Origin: Desulfobacteraceae bacterium
GTDB lineage: Bacteria > Desulfobacterota > Desulfobacteria > Desulfobacterales > Desulfosalsimonadaceae
Length of the DNA: 64,000 nt
Direction: 5' to 3'
NCBI GenBank assembly: GCA_011389515.1
Contig: JAABUA010000009.1
Location: 1-64,000 of the forward strand
Both the position numbers and the translations under genes were made by a program. Positions 54,077 to 62,387 of the stretch are shown in pieces; position 1 is the stretch's first letter, and each line of letters opens with the position of its first letter. The notes under the pieces are model-generated. The model did not search any database and was not told the DNA's origin. It was given only the letters and a program-made list of their open reading frames with translations.

Positions 54077-55420
54077 TTACCCGGGCCAGACTTTTTTAAA
54101 TCCCTTTCCCGTAACAAAACAATATGGGCACTCTTCAGGTTGTTCCTCGCCATAGTGCACGTATCCGCAGAGAGGGCATCGCCAGGCCGTTTCACCAGAT
54201 GGGTTGCCGTCAGCATCAAAGGGTTGATCCGCCCCCAAAAGCACGGGCACATCCTCTATTGGCGGCATGACCGGTTCGTATGCGCTCAAAAGATAACCGG
54301 CAACAATCATTCGCTGGATCTCGCTTGTCCCTTCGTATATGGTAAACAAACGGGTGTCGCGAAGGAGTTTTTCCACCGGGAACATCTTTGTGTAGCCGTA
54401 TCCGCCGAATATCTGCAGCGCATCGTTTAGCACCTGCATGGCGCTTTCCGTGGCGTAGAATTTTCCGATCGATGCGGTAATGGTGGGGTCCATGCCGCTG
54501 TCGGCTTCCCAGGCGCCTTTGAGAACAAGCAGGCGCGACGTTTCCACCCGCTGGTACATCTCCGCAAGTTTGAACTGCGTGGCCTGGTAGGAGTGCAGTT
54601 TGCTTCCAAAGGTCTTTCTTTTTTTCGCATAATCAATGGAATATTCCATTGCGGATCGCGCGGCCCCCACGGCAAAAGCGCCAATGATGGGCCGGGTTCT
54701 GGAAAACGTCTTCATGGCGAGGATGAAACCCTCCCCCGGGGGTGCAAGCATATTTTCCGAAGGGACCCTGACGTCGGTAAGATTGATGCCGGCCGTGTTG
54801 GACGTTCGCTGCCCAAGCTTCGGAATATGCCGGCCGACCCTTACGCCTTCCCATTCTTTCTCAACGATAAATGCACAGATCCCGTCGTGCTTCTTTTCTA
54901 TGTCAACCGTCGCGAAGATCGTCATGTAATCGGCCACGGCGCTGTTGGTGATCCAGTACTTGGTGCCGTTGAGAATGTAATCGTCCCCGTCTTTTTCGGC
55001 CCTGCATTGCAGCCCTGCCACATCGGAACCCATCATCGGCTCCGAGGTCGCGAAACAGATCTGTTTGAAGTTTTTCGCGATTTCCGGAAGATACTTTTTT
55101 TTCAGATGTTCATTGCCGGAAATGACAATTGGTTCAAAACCCAGTGAATTGTCGAATATCGACGTTGCAAGACCCGGGCAAGCAGCGGCGATCTCCTCGG
55201 TTACAATAGCCCCCTCCACAAGTCCTAACCCCGCCCCGCCATATTCTTTCGGAATATCGGAATTCATTATGCCGGCATCGCTTGCCTTTTTGAGCACCCA
55301 CAAGGGCAGCTCATCTATTTCATCGTAGTGCCATGCAGCGGGCAGAACCACCTCTTTTGCAAACCGGCGGGCCCGTTTCTGAAGATCAAGCTGCTCAGGG
55401 GAGAGTGAAAAATCAAGCAT
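54077..55420 (-). CDS. Acyl-CoA dehydrogenase with C-terminal rubredoxin-like domain
   Basis: A 447-residue protein. Residues 1-380 are a complete acyl-CoA dehydrogenase: FSLSPEQLDLQKRARRFA, CFATSEPMMGSDVAGLQ (FAD/substrate), YWITNSAVADY, and the catalytic-Glu motif YEGTSEIQRMIV. Residues 410-447 are a rubredoxin-like knuckle, WRCPLCGY...CPYC (C415, C418, C431, C434), with the short 12-residue spacing of rubrerythrin-type rubredoxin domains. The tail could bring an Fe site close to the flavin and allow electron transfer without ETF, or to a neighbour such as the rubrerythrin encoded 24 bp upstream. The fusion is unusual. The tail resembles that of the neighbouring rubrerythrin. Confidence 0.93.
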   Translation of the reverse strand: MLDFSLSPEQLDLQKRARRFAKEVVLPAAWHYDEIDELPLWVLKKASDAGIMNSDIPKEYGGAGLGLVEGAIVTEEIAAACPGLATSIFDNSLGFEPIVISGNEHLKKKYLPEIAKNFKQICFATSEPMMGSDVAGLQCRAEKDGDDYILNGTKYWITNSAVADYMTIFATVDIEKKHDGICAFIVEKEWEGVRVGRHIPKLGQRTSNTAGINLTDVRVPSENMLAPPGEGFILAMKTFSRTRPIIGAFAVGAARSAMEYSIDYAKKRKTFGSKLHSYQATQFKLAEMYQRVETSRLLVLKGAWEADSGMDPTITASIGKFYATESAMQVLNDALQIFGGYGYTKMFPVEKLLRDTRLFTIYEGTSEIQRMIVAGYLLSAYEPVMPPIEDVPVLLGADQPFDADGNPSGETAWRCPLCGYVHYGEEQPEECPYCFVTGKGFKKVWPG

Positions 55421-55444
55421 GAACCACCTCCATTATACGCGCTA

Positions 55445-55993
55445 TCAGTTAAATGCCGTGAATTTTTCCTTTTTGTTTTTGCACACCGGGCATTTATCGG
55501 GCGCTTCCCCCTCAAGGGTGTACCCGCAGACTTCGCACACCTGTACTGCGTCGAGTTCCATGTCCATGCCAGCTGCCACCGCATCTTTACCCTTTTTAAA
55601 AAGCGCCAGGTGCTGCTTTTCCGTCTGGTATGACCAGTCAAAACTCCTGTAGGCGCTGTTTTCACCCTGGAATTTGGCAACTTCCATGTAAACGGGATAC
55701 ATTTCATCAATTTCGAATTGTTCCCCTGCGATGGCAAGCCCCAGGTTCTTGAGCGTGTCGCCGGGCCCGAAAGCGCCCATGGAATTGGCCACGAAACCGC
55801 CGTCAAGATGTTTCAGCTCTCGGTAATGGTCACCGGCATGGATAAATTCGGCATGGGCGACGGCTGTAAAGAGACGGGAAACATTCGGATAATTGTCTTT
55901 CTGCGCCTTTATGGCAAAATGGAGATACCGCATATGGGCCATGCTTTCACCGCCAAACGCATTGATCATGTGCTGTTCTGTAATCTGCTTCAT
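55445..55993 (-). CDS. rbr: Rubrerythrin
   Basis: A 182-residue non-haem iron peroxidase. The ferritin-like domain carries the diiron ligands: E16 and H20 region (GGESMAHMRYLHFA), E49 (AHAEFIHAGDHY), E91/E94 (AGEQFEIDEMYP), and E125/H128 (QTEKQHLALF). The C-terminal rubredoxin domain is CEVCGYTLEGEAPDKCPVC (C153, C156, C168, C171). It reduces H2O2 with electrons from rubredoxin or NADH systems, a standard anaerobe defence. The ATG at 55993 follows an AGGATT site; an upstream ORF start (56017) is not favoured. First gene of the rubrerythrin-acyl-CoA dehydrogenase-kor run. Confidence 0.94.
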   Translation of the reverse strand: MKQITEQHMINAFGGESMAHMRYLHFAIKAQKDNYPNVSRLFTAVAHAEFIHAGDHYRELKHLDGGFVANSMGAFGPGDTLKNLGLAIAGEQFEIDEMYPVYMEVAKFQGENSAYRSFDWSYQTEKQHLALFKKGKDAVAAGMDMELDAVQVCEVCGYTLEGEAPDKCPVCKNKKEKFTAFN

Positions 55994-56033
55994 AATCCTG
56001 TCTTTCCTTTCTATCATGAGTGTACATTTTCAA

Positions 56034-56112
56034 CTAGAACCCATCTCAACATTCGGTTTTCAGTTCAAGACGCGGTGGCGTCTTGTTTCAAACTGCAGAC
56101 ATTGGGTGTAAA
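56034..56112 (+). repeat. Repeat element C, copy 3
   Basis: Matches copy 2 from TAGAACCCATCTCAACATTC through GGCGTCTTGTTTCAAAC-GCAGACAT. The right hairpin arm is missing. It lies in the 105-bp gap between rbr and wrbA. Confidence 0.75.
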
Positions 56113-56122
56113 TCCAACCCGG

Positions 56123-56722
56123 TCAGGCCAGCTTTTTTGCAATTTCTGCCACGTGTCTGCCCTGAAAACGGGCAATTGTAAGCTCATTTTCCGAAGGCCA
56201 CCGGCTGCCGTCCGCATTGGCCAGGGTGCTTGCGCCGTAAGGCGTGCCGCCCGTTATTTCATCCATATTCAAGAGGTACTCGCACGTATAGGGAACACCG
56301 ACGATGATCATTCCTTGGTGAAACAGTGTATTGTGAAACGAGGTAATGGTGGTCTCCTGCCCGCCGTGCTGGGTTCCCGTTGATATGAACACACTGCCGA
56401 CCTTTCCTGCCAGGGCCCCGCTCAACCAATGTTTTCCGGTTTGATCGAGAAAGTTTCGCATCTGGGCGCACATGTTCCCAAACCGGGTCGGGGTTCCGAA
56501 AATGATCGCGTCGTATGTCGGCAGTTCGTCTACAGTGGCTACCGGGGCGGACTGATCGAGTTTGGCCCCCGCTTTTCGCGCCGCCTCTTCGGACATGATT
56601 TCAGGCACCCGTTTCACCGTCACTTCCGTGCCACCGACCTCCCCCACGCCTTCGGCCACCGCATTGGCCATTTTTTCGACATGCCCGTACATGCTGTAGT
56701 ACAATATCAGAACCTTTGCCAT
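56123..56722 (-). CDS. wrbA: NAD(P)H:quinone oxidoreductase WrbA
   Basis: A 199-residue flavodoxin-fold protein. The FMN loop is [39 protein letters not shown] is the WrbA type-IV motif, and [25 protein letters not shown] follows. It carries out two-electron quinone reduction, avoiding semiquinone radicals, and fits the oxidative-stress block. A weak AGGAGTGAATTC site precedes the ATG. Confidence 0.94.
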   Translation of the reverse strand: MAKVLILYYSMYGHVEKMANAVAEGVGEVGGTEVTVKRVPEIMSEEAARKAGAKLDQSAPVATVDELPTYDAIIFGTPTRFGNMCAQMRNFLDQTGKHWLSGALAGKVGSVFISTGTQHGGQETTITSFHNTLFHQGMIIVGVPYTCEYLLNMDEITGGTPYGASTLANADGSRWPSENELTIARFQGRHVAEIAKKLA

Positions 56723-56743
56723 GAATTCACTCCTTCACGTGAT

Positions 56744-57343
56744 TTACGAATCCTTCAGTATCTGCAGTGCGATCAGAATGCGGACGTCCTTTCCCACAAC
56801 GCCCATTTCTGCAAATTTCCCCGTGCCGACATTGTACTCCAGCCGGTTGATGGTAAAATCCGCTTCAAATGCCGCCATTTTTTGCCCTTCCACTAAGGGA
56901 TTTTCCCCCAGGCCAAGGTATGTAAACGGGATGGAAACATCCTTTGTGACCGACTTGATGGTCAATGCTCCTTTCATGATATACCGGTTGTCCTGCACAT
57001 GATTGATCTGCCTGCATGAAAACGTCATTTCCGGATACGTTTTCACTTCAAAAAAATCCGCGGAACGCAGGTGCTCGTCACGTCTGTCAATATTGGTATC
57101 GATGCTTTCGACCTTCACGGTAAAATCCACGCGGCTTCCGTCCGCATCTTCCGGATCGAATACGACCGACCCGGAAAAATCGCCAAACAGCCCGCGAACC
57201 GTGACGTATTTATGTTTGACGTCAAAATAGATGTTGGAATGATCTTTGTCGATCACCCATTCTTCCGCCTGCGCATGGGCAAATCCGGCCCAAATAAAAA
57301 ACAGGCAGAAAATGACGATGTATAAACGCAATCGCGTCTTCAT
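56744..57343 (-). CDS. YceI family exported lipid-binding protein
   Basis: A 199-residue protein with a signal peptide (KTRLRLYIVIFCLFFIWAG, cleavage near AHA/Q). The YceI beta-barrel follows: WVIDKDHSNIYFDVKHKYVTVRG, FGDFSGSVVFDP and IDTNIDRRDEHLRSADFFEV. The C-terminal DFTINRLEYNVG is typical. Family members bind polyisoprenoid or fatty-acid ligands in the periplasm. AGGAGGTATG precedes the ATG at 57343. It lies between wrbA and the ferredoxin gene, all in one direction. Confidence 0.92.
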   Translation of the reverse strand: MKTRLRLYIVIFCLFFIWAGFAHAQAEEWVIDKDHSNIYFDVKHKYVTVRGLFGDFSGSVVFDPEDADGSRVDFTVKVESIDTNIDRRDEHLRSADFFEVKTYPEMTFSCRQINHVQDNRYIMKGALTIKSVTKDVSIPFTYLGLGENPLVEGQKMAAFEADFTINRLEYNVGTGKFAEMGVVGKDVRILIALQILKDS

Positions 57344-57364
57344 GGCATACCTCCTGACAAGTTG

Positions 57365-57559
57365 CTATTCTTCGACAATAATGGCCCCCGGCGCACACTC
57401 CTCGGCCGCCTGCCGGACCTTTTCCTCATATTGCGCCGGCACCGTGTCAACGGTCACCAGGGAAATCATTTTATCATCATCATACTCAAATACTTCCGGG
57501 CATACCTTTTTGCAGTTGCCGTCCCCCATACAAAGGTCATAATCGATTCTAACTTTCAT
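57365..57559 (-). CDS. Small monocluster ferredoxin, 3Fe-4S-type ligand set
   Basis: A 64-residue ferredoxin. Cluster ligands are C10, C16, C20 and C55, and the usual second Cys is Asp (D13): C-MG-D-GN-C-KKV-C-P. This Asp pattern is known in Pyrococcus-type ferredoxins that hold a 3Fe-4S cluster or an Asp-ligated 4Fe-4S. The ATG at 57559 follows GGAGGAGGTGCC, so the longer in-frame start at 57622 is rejected. It may serve as an electron carrier to the redox enzymes encoded just downstream. Confidence 0.9.
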   Translation of the reverse strand: MKVRIDYDLCMGDGNCKKVCPEVFEYDDDKMISLVTVDTVPAQYEEKVRQAAEECAPGAIIVEE

Positions 57560-57610
57560 GGCACCTCCTCCTATCGGGTTGATTTGATATAAAAATAATC
57601 CCTTTGGTTT

Positions 57611-57624
57611 TTTTGTCGACAAAA
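57611..57624. promoter_or_regulatory. 14-bp perfect palindrome upstream of the ferredoxin gene
   Basis: TTTTGTCGACAAAA, 51 bp before the ferredoxin ATG, within the 314-bp gap 57560-57873. A possible operator for a dimeric regulator. No gene is seen in the gap, and a weak TATATC -10-like box follows on the minus strand. Confidence 0.4.
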
Positions 57625-57873
57625 CAGTCTAACAAAAGCCGGCAAAACCGTTTGGTGAATGGGATACACGCCAGAGACACCGCAGGATGAGTAAAAGATG
57701 ATTATATTGTGGCCCGCATGCAAAAAAAATTTTGATTCTGACATGGTACGGCAGGTATAGCTTGCGGTATACGGGATTTTGGGATAATGTGAAACGCGGA
57801 AAGTTCCCGGCCGGGCGCAATGTTGAATCCCTGCCGGCCGTTGCGATTTTATTGATCACCAGGAGAAAAAAGA

Positions 57874-58500
57874 ATGAGAAAGAAAACCCGTTTTATGCGC
57901 CTGATGCTTGTTTCGGCAAGCCTGGCGGTGATGATGATGACATTGGGAGGATGCTTTGCATCCACAAAGGATTATGATCCCACGGACACGATCCATTATG
58001 ATGCCAGCTACGATTTTTCCGATAAGAACAAAATCGTAAACGACCTTACGGAATCCCTGAACAACAGATCCCCTCTGGCGGCCCGGAATGACAGGCCTGT
58101 CGTGGTGGTATATAATGTTGCCAACAGGACGAACGAGCACATCAGCACCGATTTGATCACCGACGATATCCGCCAGCGAATTATGGTGTCCGGCAAAGCC
58201 CGTTTCGTCAACCGTGTGCAGCGGGAAGCCATAGAGCAGGAAACCGGTTATCAGCATGGCGGCGATGTCACGCCGGAAACCCGCGCCCAGCGTTCGCGAC
58301 AGATCGGCGCCGAATATATGATCACCGGAACCCTCCGGTCCATTACCAAGAATGAACCCCGGCAGTGGCGCCTGAAAAAAAGAAAGCTCCAGTATTACAG
58401 CCTGACGCTTGAACTGACCGATCTGGAAACCGGCCTGATCGAATGGGCCGACAGCGTGGAGATCGTCCGTGAAGAAGCCAAGCCGTTTGTTGGCTGGTAA
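57874..58500 (+). CDS. lpoB: LpoB-like outer-membrane lipoprotein (penicillin-binding-protein activator family)
   Basis: A 208-residue lipoprotein with lipobox LGGC27 and an LpoB/CsgG-N-type fold: VVVVYNVANRTNEHISTDLITDDIRQRIM, the A-x-R-x-Q-R core and GAEYMITGTLRSI. In E. coli LpoB reaches through the periplasm to activate PBP1b; no PBP gene is here. The next gene overlaps its last 32 bases, so the two are coupled. AGGAGAAAAA precedes the ATG. Confidence 0.82.
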   Translation: MRKKTRFMRLMLVSASLAVMMMTLGGCFASTKDYDPTDTIHYDASYDFSDKNKIVNDLTESLNNRSPLAARNDRPVVVVYNVANRTNEHISTDLITDDIRQRIMVSGKARFVNRVQREAIEQETGYQHGGDVTPETRAQRSRQIGAEYMITGTLRSITKNEPRQWRLKKRKLQYYSLTLELTDLETGLIEWADSVEIVREEAKPFVGW

Positions 58501-59764
58501 TGGTCAGCACATATGGCGGCAGGCAGGAGTATGGTGCTGTTTGGCGCTGTTTCTTGTGCTCGCCGGATGCGCCTCCGGGCCGCTGAAACAGGCCCGGTCT
58601 GATTTCTATGGGGGTCGACCGGGCCAGGCCGTTGAGGCGCTCTCAAGTCCGTCGGATATTTCAAAACGGGACCGGCTGCTCTTTTACATGGAAAAAGGGC
58701 TGATCCTTCACCATGCCGGCGACTATGAAGAGAGCATCAACACGCTGCTCGAGGCCACTGCACTGATCAAAGAGCAGGATATCATCAGCGCCAGCGAGCA
58801 AGCCGGATCCATGGTCACCACGGAATGGATCACCGAATACAAGGGGGAGTACGCCGAAAGGCTCCTGGTGCACACCTACCTGATGATGGGATTTCTTGTT
58901 ACAGGGCGGCCGGAAAGCGCCCTTGTTGAAGCCAAACAGGCACTTGAAGTTCTTGACGCGCATCCCAAAGCAACAGAACGGGACCATTTTACCCGGGCGC
59001 TTATTGCCCACTGTTTTGAAATCAACGGTGAGATCAACGGCGCCTATATCGAGTACAAAAAACTTGCCGAGCAGATGAATGATCCCGCGCCGGTGGCGGA
59101 CAAACTCACTGCCATTGCCGGCCGCCTCGGTTTTTTGGATGAAGTGGAAACCTGGCGGGAACACCTGCCGGACACCGGTACGGGCTCTTCTGCAAACAGG
59201 AAGCCCTCTGACGGGGAGCTGATCCTGTTTGTAAGCCAGGGGCAGGCGCCGATCAAGATCCCCCGTAATATTGTGCTTCCCCCCACGATCCGGTTTTCCT
59301 TTTCAACGTACAAAGAACGGTCTCGTCATTTTTTCCAGCCGGACATCCATATTGCATCCCCGGCCGGACCGGCCCGAATGGTGACAACGGATGTTGGCGC
59401 TGTGCTTAAAGACTCCCTTAATGCAAGGCTTGCGCGCATTCTTGCCAAGGAAACCGCCCGGGCTGCCACAAAGGAAATTATCGCCCAGCAAATCGATGAT
59501 CCCCTGGCGGAAATCCTGGTCCGGCTTGCATTTTTTCTCATGGAGGAGCCGGATACCCGGGCATGGGAGACCCTGCCTGCCTACATGACGCTTATCCGCA
59601 TACCGGTAAGCGCCGGTGATCATGAATTGGCAATCCAAACTTCCGGCCAATATGGTGGAACCCTGCAGCTCCCCCCCTTGACCGTATCCCCCCAAAGACG
59701 ATTTTATCACATATCGACCCGCACCGGCTTTGGACCGCGGGGTTTGGAAACGAGGCTTCAGTAA
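58469..59764 (+). CDS. TPR-like outer-membrane lipoprotein (COG3014-type)
   Basis: A 431-residue lipoprotein, GTG start at 58469, lipobox LAGC34. Residues 35-220 are helical and TPR-like (YMEKGLILHHAGDYEESINTLLEA; LVTGRPESALVEAKQAL). Residues 250-430 are beta-rich with PIKIPRNIVLPPTIRFS. It begins 32 bases inside the lpoB-like gene in another frame, a sizeable overlap that suggests tight coupling; GGAG lies just before the GTG. The pair matches the LpoB/COG3014 neighbourhood seen in other bacteria. It probably acts with the LpoB-like protein at the envelope; the detailed role is unknown. Confidence 0.75.
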   Translation: MKKPSRLLAGNGQHIWRQAGVWCCLALFLVLAGCASGPLKQARSDFYGGRPGQAVEALSSPSDISKRDRLLFYMEKGLILHHAGDYEESINTLLEATALIKEQDIISASEQAGSMVTTEWITEYKGEYAERLLVHTYLMMGFLVTGRPESALVEAKQALEVLDAHPKATERDHFTRALIAHCFEINGEINGAYIEYKKLAEQMNDPAPVADKLTAIAGRLGFLDEVETWREHLPDTGTGSSANRKPSDGELILFVSQGQAPIKIPRNIVLPPTIRFSFSTYKERSRHFFQPDIHIASPAGPARMVTTDVGAVLKDSLNARLARILAKETARAATKEIIAQQIDDPLAEILVRLAFFLMEEPDTRAWETLPAYMTLIRIPVSAGDHELAIQTSGQYGGTLQLPPLTVSPQRRFYHISTRTGFGPRGLETRLQ

Positions 59765-61077
59765 GAAACTGCCTCTTTGTCCGCGCCATCTCTCCTGAGA
59801 AGCGCTGAAAACGTTTCATCGCGATCAGCAGAGGGAAAATCCGTCAATCCCTGCGGCAAAATGTCCGGAAGCCTTTCAGCAATATGCTCTTCATCCTTTC
59901 GTATCACCGACAGCACATCCTGTATCGTGATCATGTCCAGAGAACGTCCGGGAACCAGCAGATCTCCGTTTGCGCCGCCAAGATTCAGCAGGCCCCCTCT
60001 GATCAGCTTGTCGCTGATACGACGCGTAACATCTCCCGGAACGCCAAGCTGATGCTCCAGCCACTCCTGCCGGGGGGCCGGCTTCCCGTCAGCAAACGGC
60101 TTGCACACCATCCACATCATCACCAGAGCGACTTTTTCCTGCAATTCCGGCGATAAGCTCACATACTGCTGCCGGGCGATGCTTCCCGGATGCTGAAGAT
60201 AAAAAGAAATCGCCGCACCCAGCAACAATATCATCCAGTTCAGGTAGATCCATATCAGAAGAAACAAACCAATGGCAAAAGAGGAATAAATCGCGGCGTA
60301 CTTTGTGGAACCTGCAACAAATGTGGCAAAAACCAGACTGCCGGTCTGCCATAAAACACCCGCGATCAACCCGCCGATAAATGCATACCGGACGTTGACG
60401 CGGGTATTGGGCACAAACACGTAAACAAAAGTAAACGCCAGCACAACGAGAAAAAACGGGGTGAAACGACTGAGCATTAAAATTACCGAGCCAAATGGCT
60501 CCATGGACATCAACCGCGTGACAATAGCGGAAGAAAAGACAGTTGCGCTGATGCCCATGGCGGAAACCATAAGCAGCGGCCCCACCATGATTACACTGAG
60601 ATAATTGCTGAATCGCTGGCTCATGGAGCGAAGATTCGGTACGCGCCATATCATGTTGAACGAGCCTTCGACTTTCTGGACCAGCGAAATGACCGTATAT
60701 ATGAGGAAGACCAGTCCAAGAGATCCAAGCACCCCGACTCTCATATTGTCTACAAAACCCAGTACCTGCTCGGCAACCTGGTACCCCTGTGCGCCCATGG
60801 GCTCAAAAAACTGGAAGAGCAGCGGCTCCATCCTGTGGTGGGCCCCCATGGCTTTTAATACGGAAAAACTCAACGCCAGCAGCGGCACTATACTCATCAG
60901 CGTCGTGTAGACAAGGCTCATTGCATGCAGGGCCAGGTGGCCATCCAGAATATCCCGGACAATGGCGTACGCGGTACGACCGGCCTTGTACAGCCATGTG
61001 AGCGGAAATTTTTTAGGAGGTTTCCCCTCGAGGACCCAGTTTTCAAATGCTTGTGCCTGGTCTCTAATTGGAATCAA
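59758..61077 (-). CDS. YihY/virulence-factor BrkB family membrane protein
   Basis: A 439-residue inner-membrane protein. The BrkB core spans about 35-305 with six helices, including SLVYTTLMSIVPLLALSFSVL and LYTVISLVQKVEGSFNMIWRV-like segments. The C-terminal 130 residues form a soluble, winged-helix-like tail (WLEHQLGVPGDVTRRISDKLIRGGLLN). Start is TTG at 61077 with AAAGGAGAGCG upstream. Its 3' end overlaps the convergent lipoprotein gene by 7 bp. Despite old names it is not an RNase; function unknown. Confidence 0.85.
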   Translation of the reverse strand: MIPIRDQAQAFENWVLEGKPPKKFPLTWLYKAGRTAYAIVRDILDGHLALHAMSLVYTTLMSIVPLLALSFSVLKAMGAHHRMEPLLFQFFEPMGAQGYQVAEQVLGFVDNMRVGVLGSLGLVFLIYTVISLVQKVEGSFNMIWRVPNLRSMSQRFSNYLSVIMVGPLLMVSAMGISATVFSSAIVTRLMSMEPFGSVILMLSRFTPFFLVVLAFTFVYVFVPNTRVNVRYAFIGGLIAGVLWQTGSLVFATFVAGSTKYAAIYSSFAIGLFLLIWIYLNWMILLLGAAISFYLQHPGSIARQQYVSLSPELQEKVALVMMWMVCKPFADGKPAPRQEWLEHQLGVPGDVTRRISDKLIRGGLLNLGGANGDLLVPGRSLDMITIQDVLSVIRKDEEHIAERLPDILPQGLTDFPSADRDETFSALLRRDGADKEAVSY

Positions 61078-61113
61078 AATAACGCTCTCCTTTATCTCAA
61101 AACCGCCTGCGCA

Positions 61114-62331
61114 TCAGCGATCATCAAATTTGATACGGATTTCCCCCTTTAACGTCCGATGCACGGGGCATCTGTCGGAAATTTCCATTAAACGGCGCCG
61201 CTGGTCGGCATCCAGGTCCCCTTCCAGTGCGATGGTTCCCTTGATTTCATCCAGGTATCCTTCCCGGGTTTCACAGTCCCTGCAGTCATCCGCATGAATC
61301 TTGTTATGGGAAAGGCCGATCCGGATCGCATCCAGGGGCCATTTTTTCCGGTCTGCATACATACGCAGGGTAATTGCCTTGCAGGCCCCCAACCCGGCAA
61401 CCAGGTAATCATAGGGCGTGGGACCCATGTCTGCACCGCCAGCGGATTCCGGCTCATCGGAAACCAGGCTGTGGCTCCCGGCGCTGATTTCGGTCGTGTA
61501 ACCGGTTTTGCCGAGTCTCACCGTTACCTCGCTTTCCCTGGACGCCTCCCGGATTTTTTCCCGCCGGGGCGTCTCTGTATACTTGCGCGACCAGGCGGCA
61601 ATGATTGTTCCGGCATACCGGGAATCGGCCTGTTCACTCAACAGGTGGTCCGCGGTATCCAGTGAAATGAAGCTCTTCGGATGCCTGGCCGCCTGGAATA
61701 TTTCGCCCGCGTTTTCGATCCCCACGATGTTGTCCACCGGGGAATGAAGAATCAGCAGCGCCCGTTTGAGGGATTTTACGGCGTCTTTCATGTGATCGGC
61801 CCTGAGATCTTCCAAAAACTGCTTCTTAATGTGAAACGGCCGGCCGGCAAGGGTAACTTCTGCCTCACCCTGTTCCTCAATCTGTTTCGCCGCATCCGAG
61901 AGATGCTTCAATACATGCTCGGTACGGGAAGGCGCCCCAATGACCGCAACGGCTTTAGCCGATTTGATCTCGCTCGCCGCCTGGATAACGGCAGCACCCC
62001 CCAGGGAGTGGCCGATAAGGATCATGGGCGCGCGGTAATTTTTCTCCAGGTAAATGGCGGCATCCACAAGATCGCTGACATTGGTGGTGAAGTTGGTGTC
62101 TGCAAAATCGCCCTCACTCTGACCTAATCCCGTGAAATCAAACCGCAGCACGGCGATTCCTTCACGGGTCAACGATCGGTTGATGTTGGCCACGGCCTTC
62201 AGGTTCTTGGTGCAGGTAAAACAATGGGCAAAGATAGCGTAGGCATGGGGCTTGCCGTCAACGGGCAGATCAAGCTGGGCCGCCAGGTTATGACTGTACC
62301 GATTGGCAAATTGCAGCCGCTTGAAATTCAT
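61114..62331 (-). CDS. Bifunctional alpha/beta hydrolase - OsmC family protein
   Basis: A 405-residue fusion. Residues 1-250 are an alpha/beta hydrolase with GHSLGG (S109), D200 and H229 as the triad. Residues 265-405 are an OsmC/Ohr domain with PTPYDYLVAGLGACKAITLRM (C317) and CPVHRTLKG (C388), the peroxidatic and resolving Cys. This fusion is known among bacteria. It may combine ester hydrolysis with organic-peroxide reduction. The ATG at 62331 follows GGAGGACGAT. It lies just downstream of the acyl-CoA ligase gene on the same strand. Confidence 0.92.
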   Translation of the reverse strand: MNFKRLQFANRYSHNLAAQLDLPVDGKPHAYAIFAHCFTCTKNLKAVANINRSLTREGIAVLRFDFTGLGQSEGDFADTNFTTNVSDLVDAAIYLEKNYRAPMILIGHSLGGAAVIQAASEIKSAKAVAVIGAPSRTEHVLKHLSDAAKQIEEQGEAEVTLAGRPFHIKKQFLEDLRADHMKDAVKSLKRALLILHSPVDNIVGIENAGEIFQAARHPKSFISLDTADHLLSEQADSRYAGTIIAAWSRKYTETPRREKIREASRESEVTVRLGKTGYTTEISAGSHSLVSDEPESAGGADMGPTPYDYLVAGLGACKAITLRMYADRKKWPLDAIRIGLSHNKIHADDCRDCETREGYLDEIKGTIALEGDLDADQRRRLMEISDRCPVHRTLKGEIRIKFDDR

Positions 62332-62387
62332 ATCGTCCTCCCCATCCGACAAGTAAAACAATAAAAAACATCGAATCTTTCAATGCA

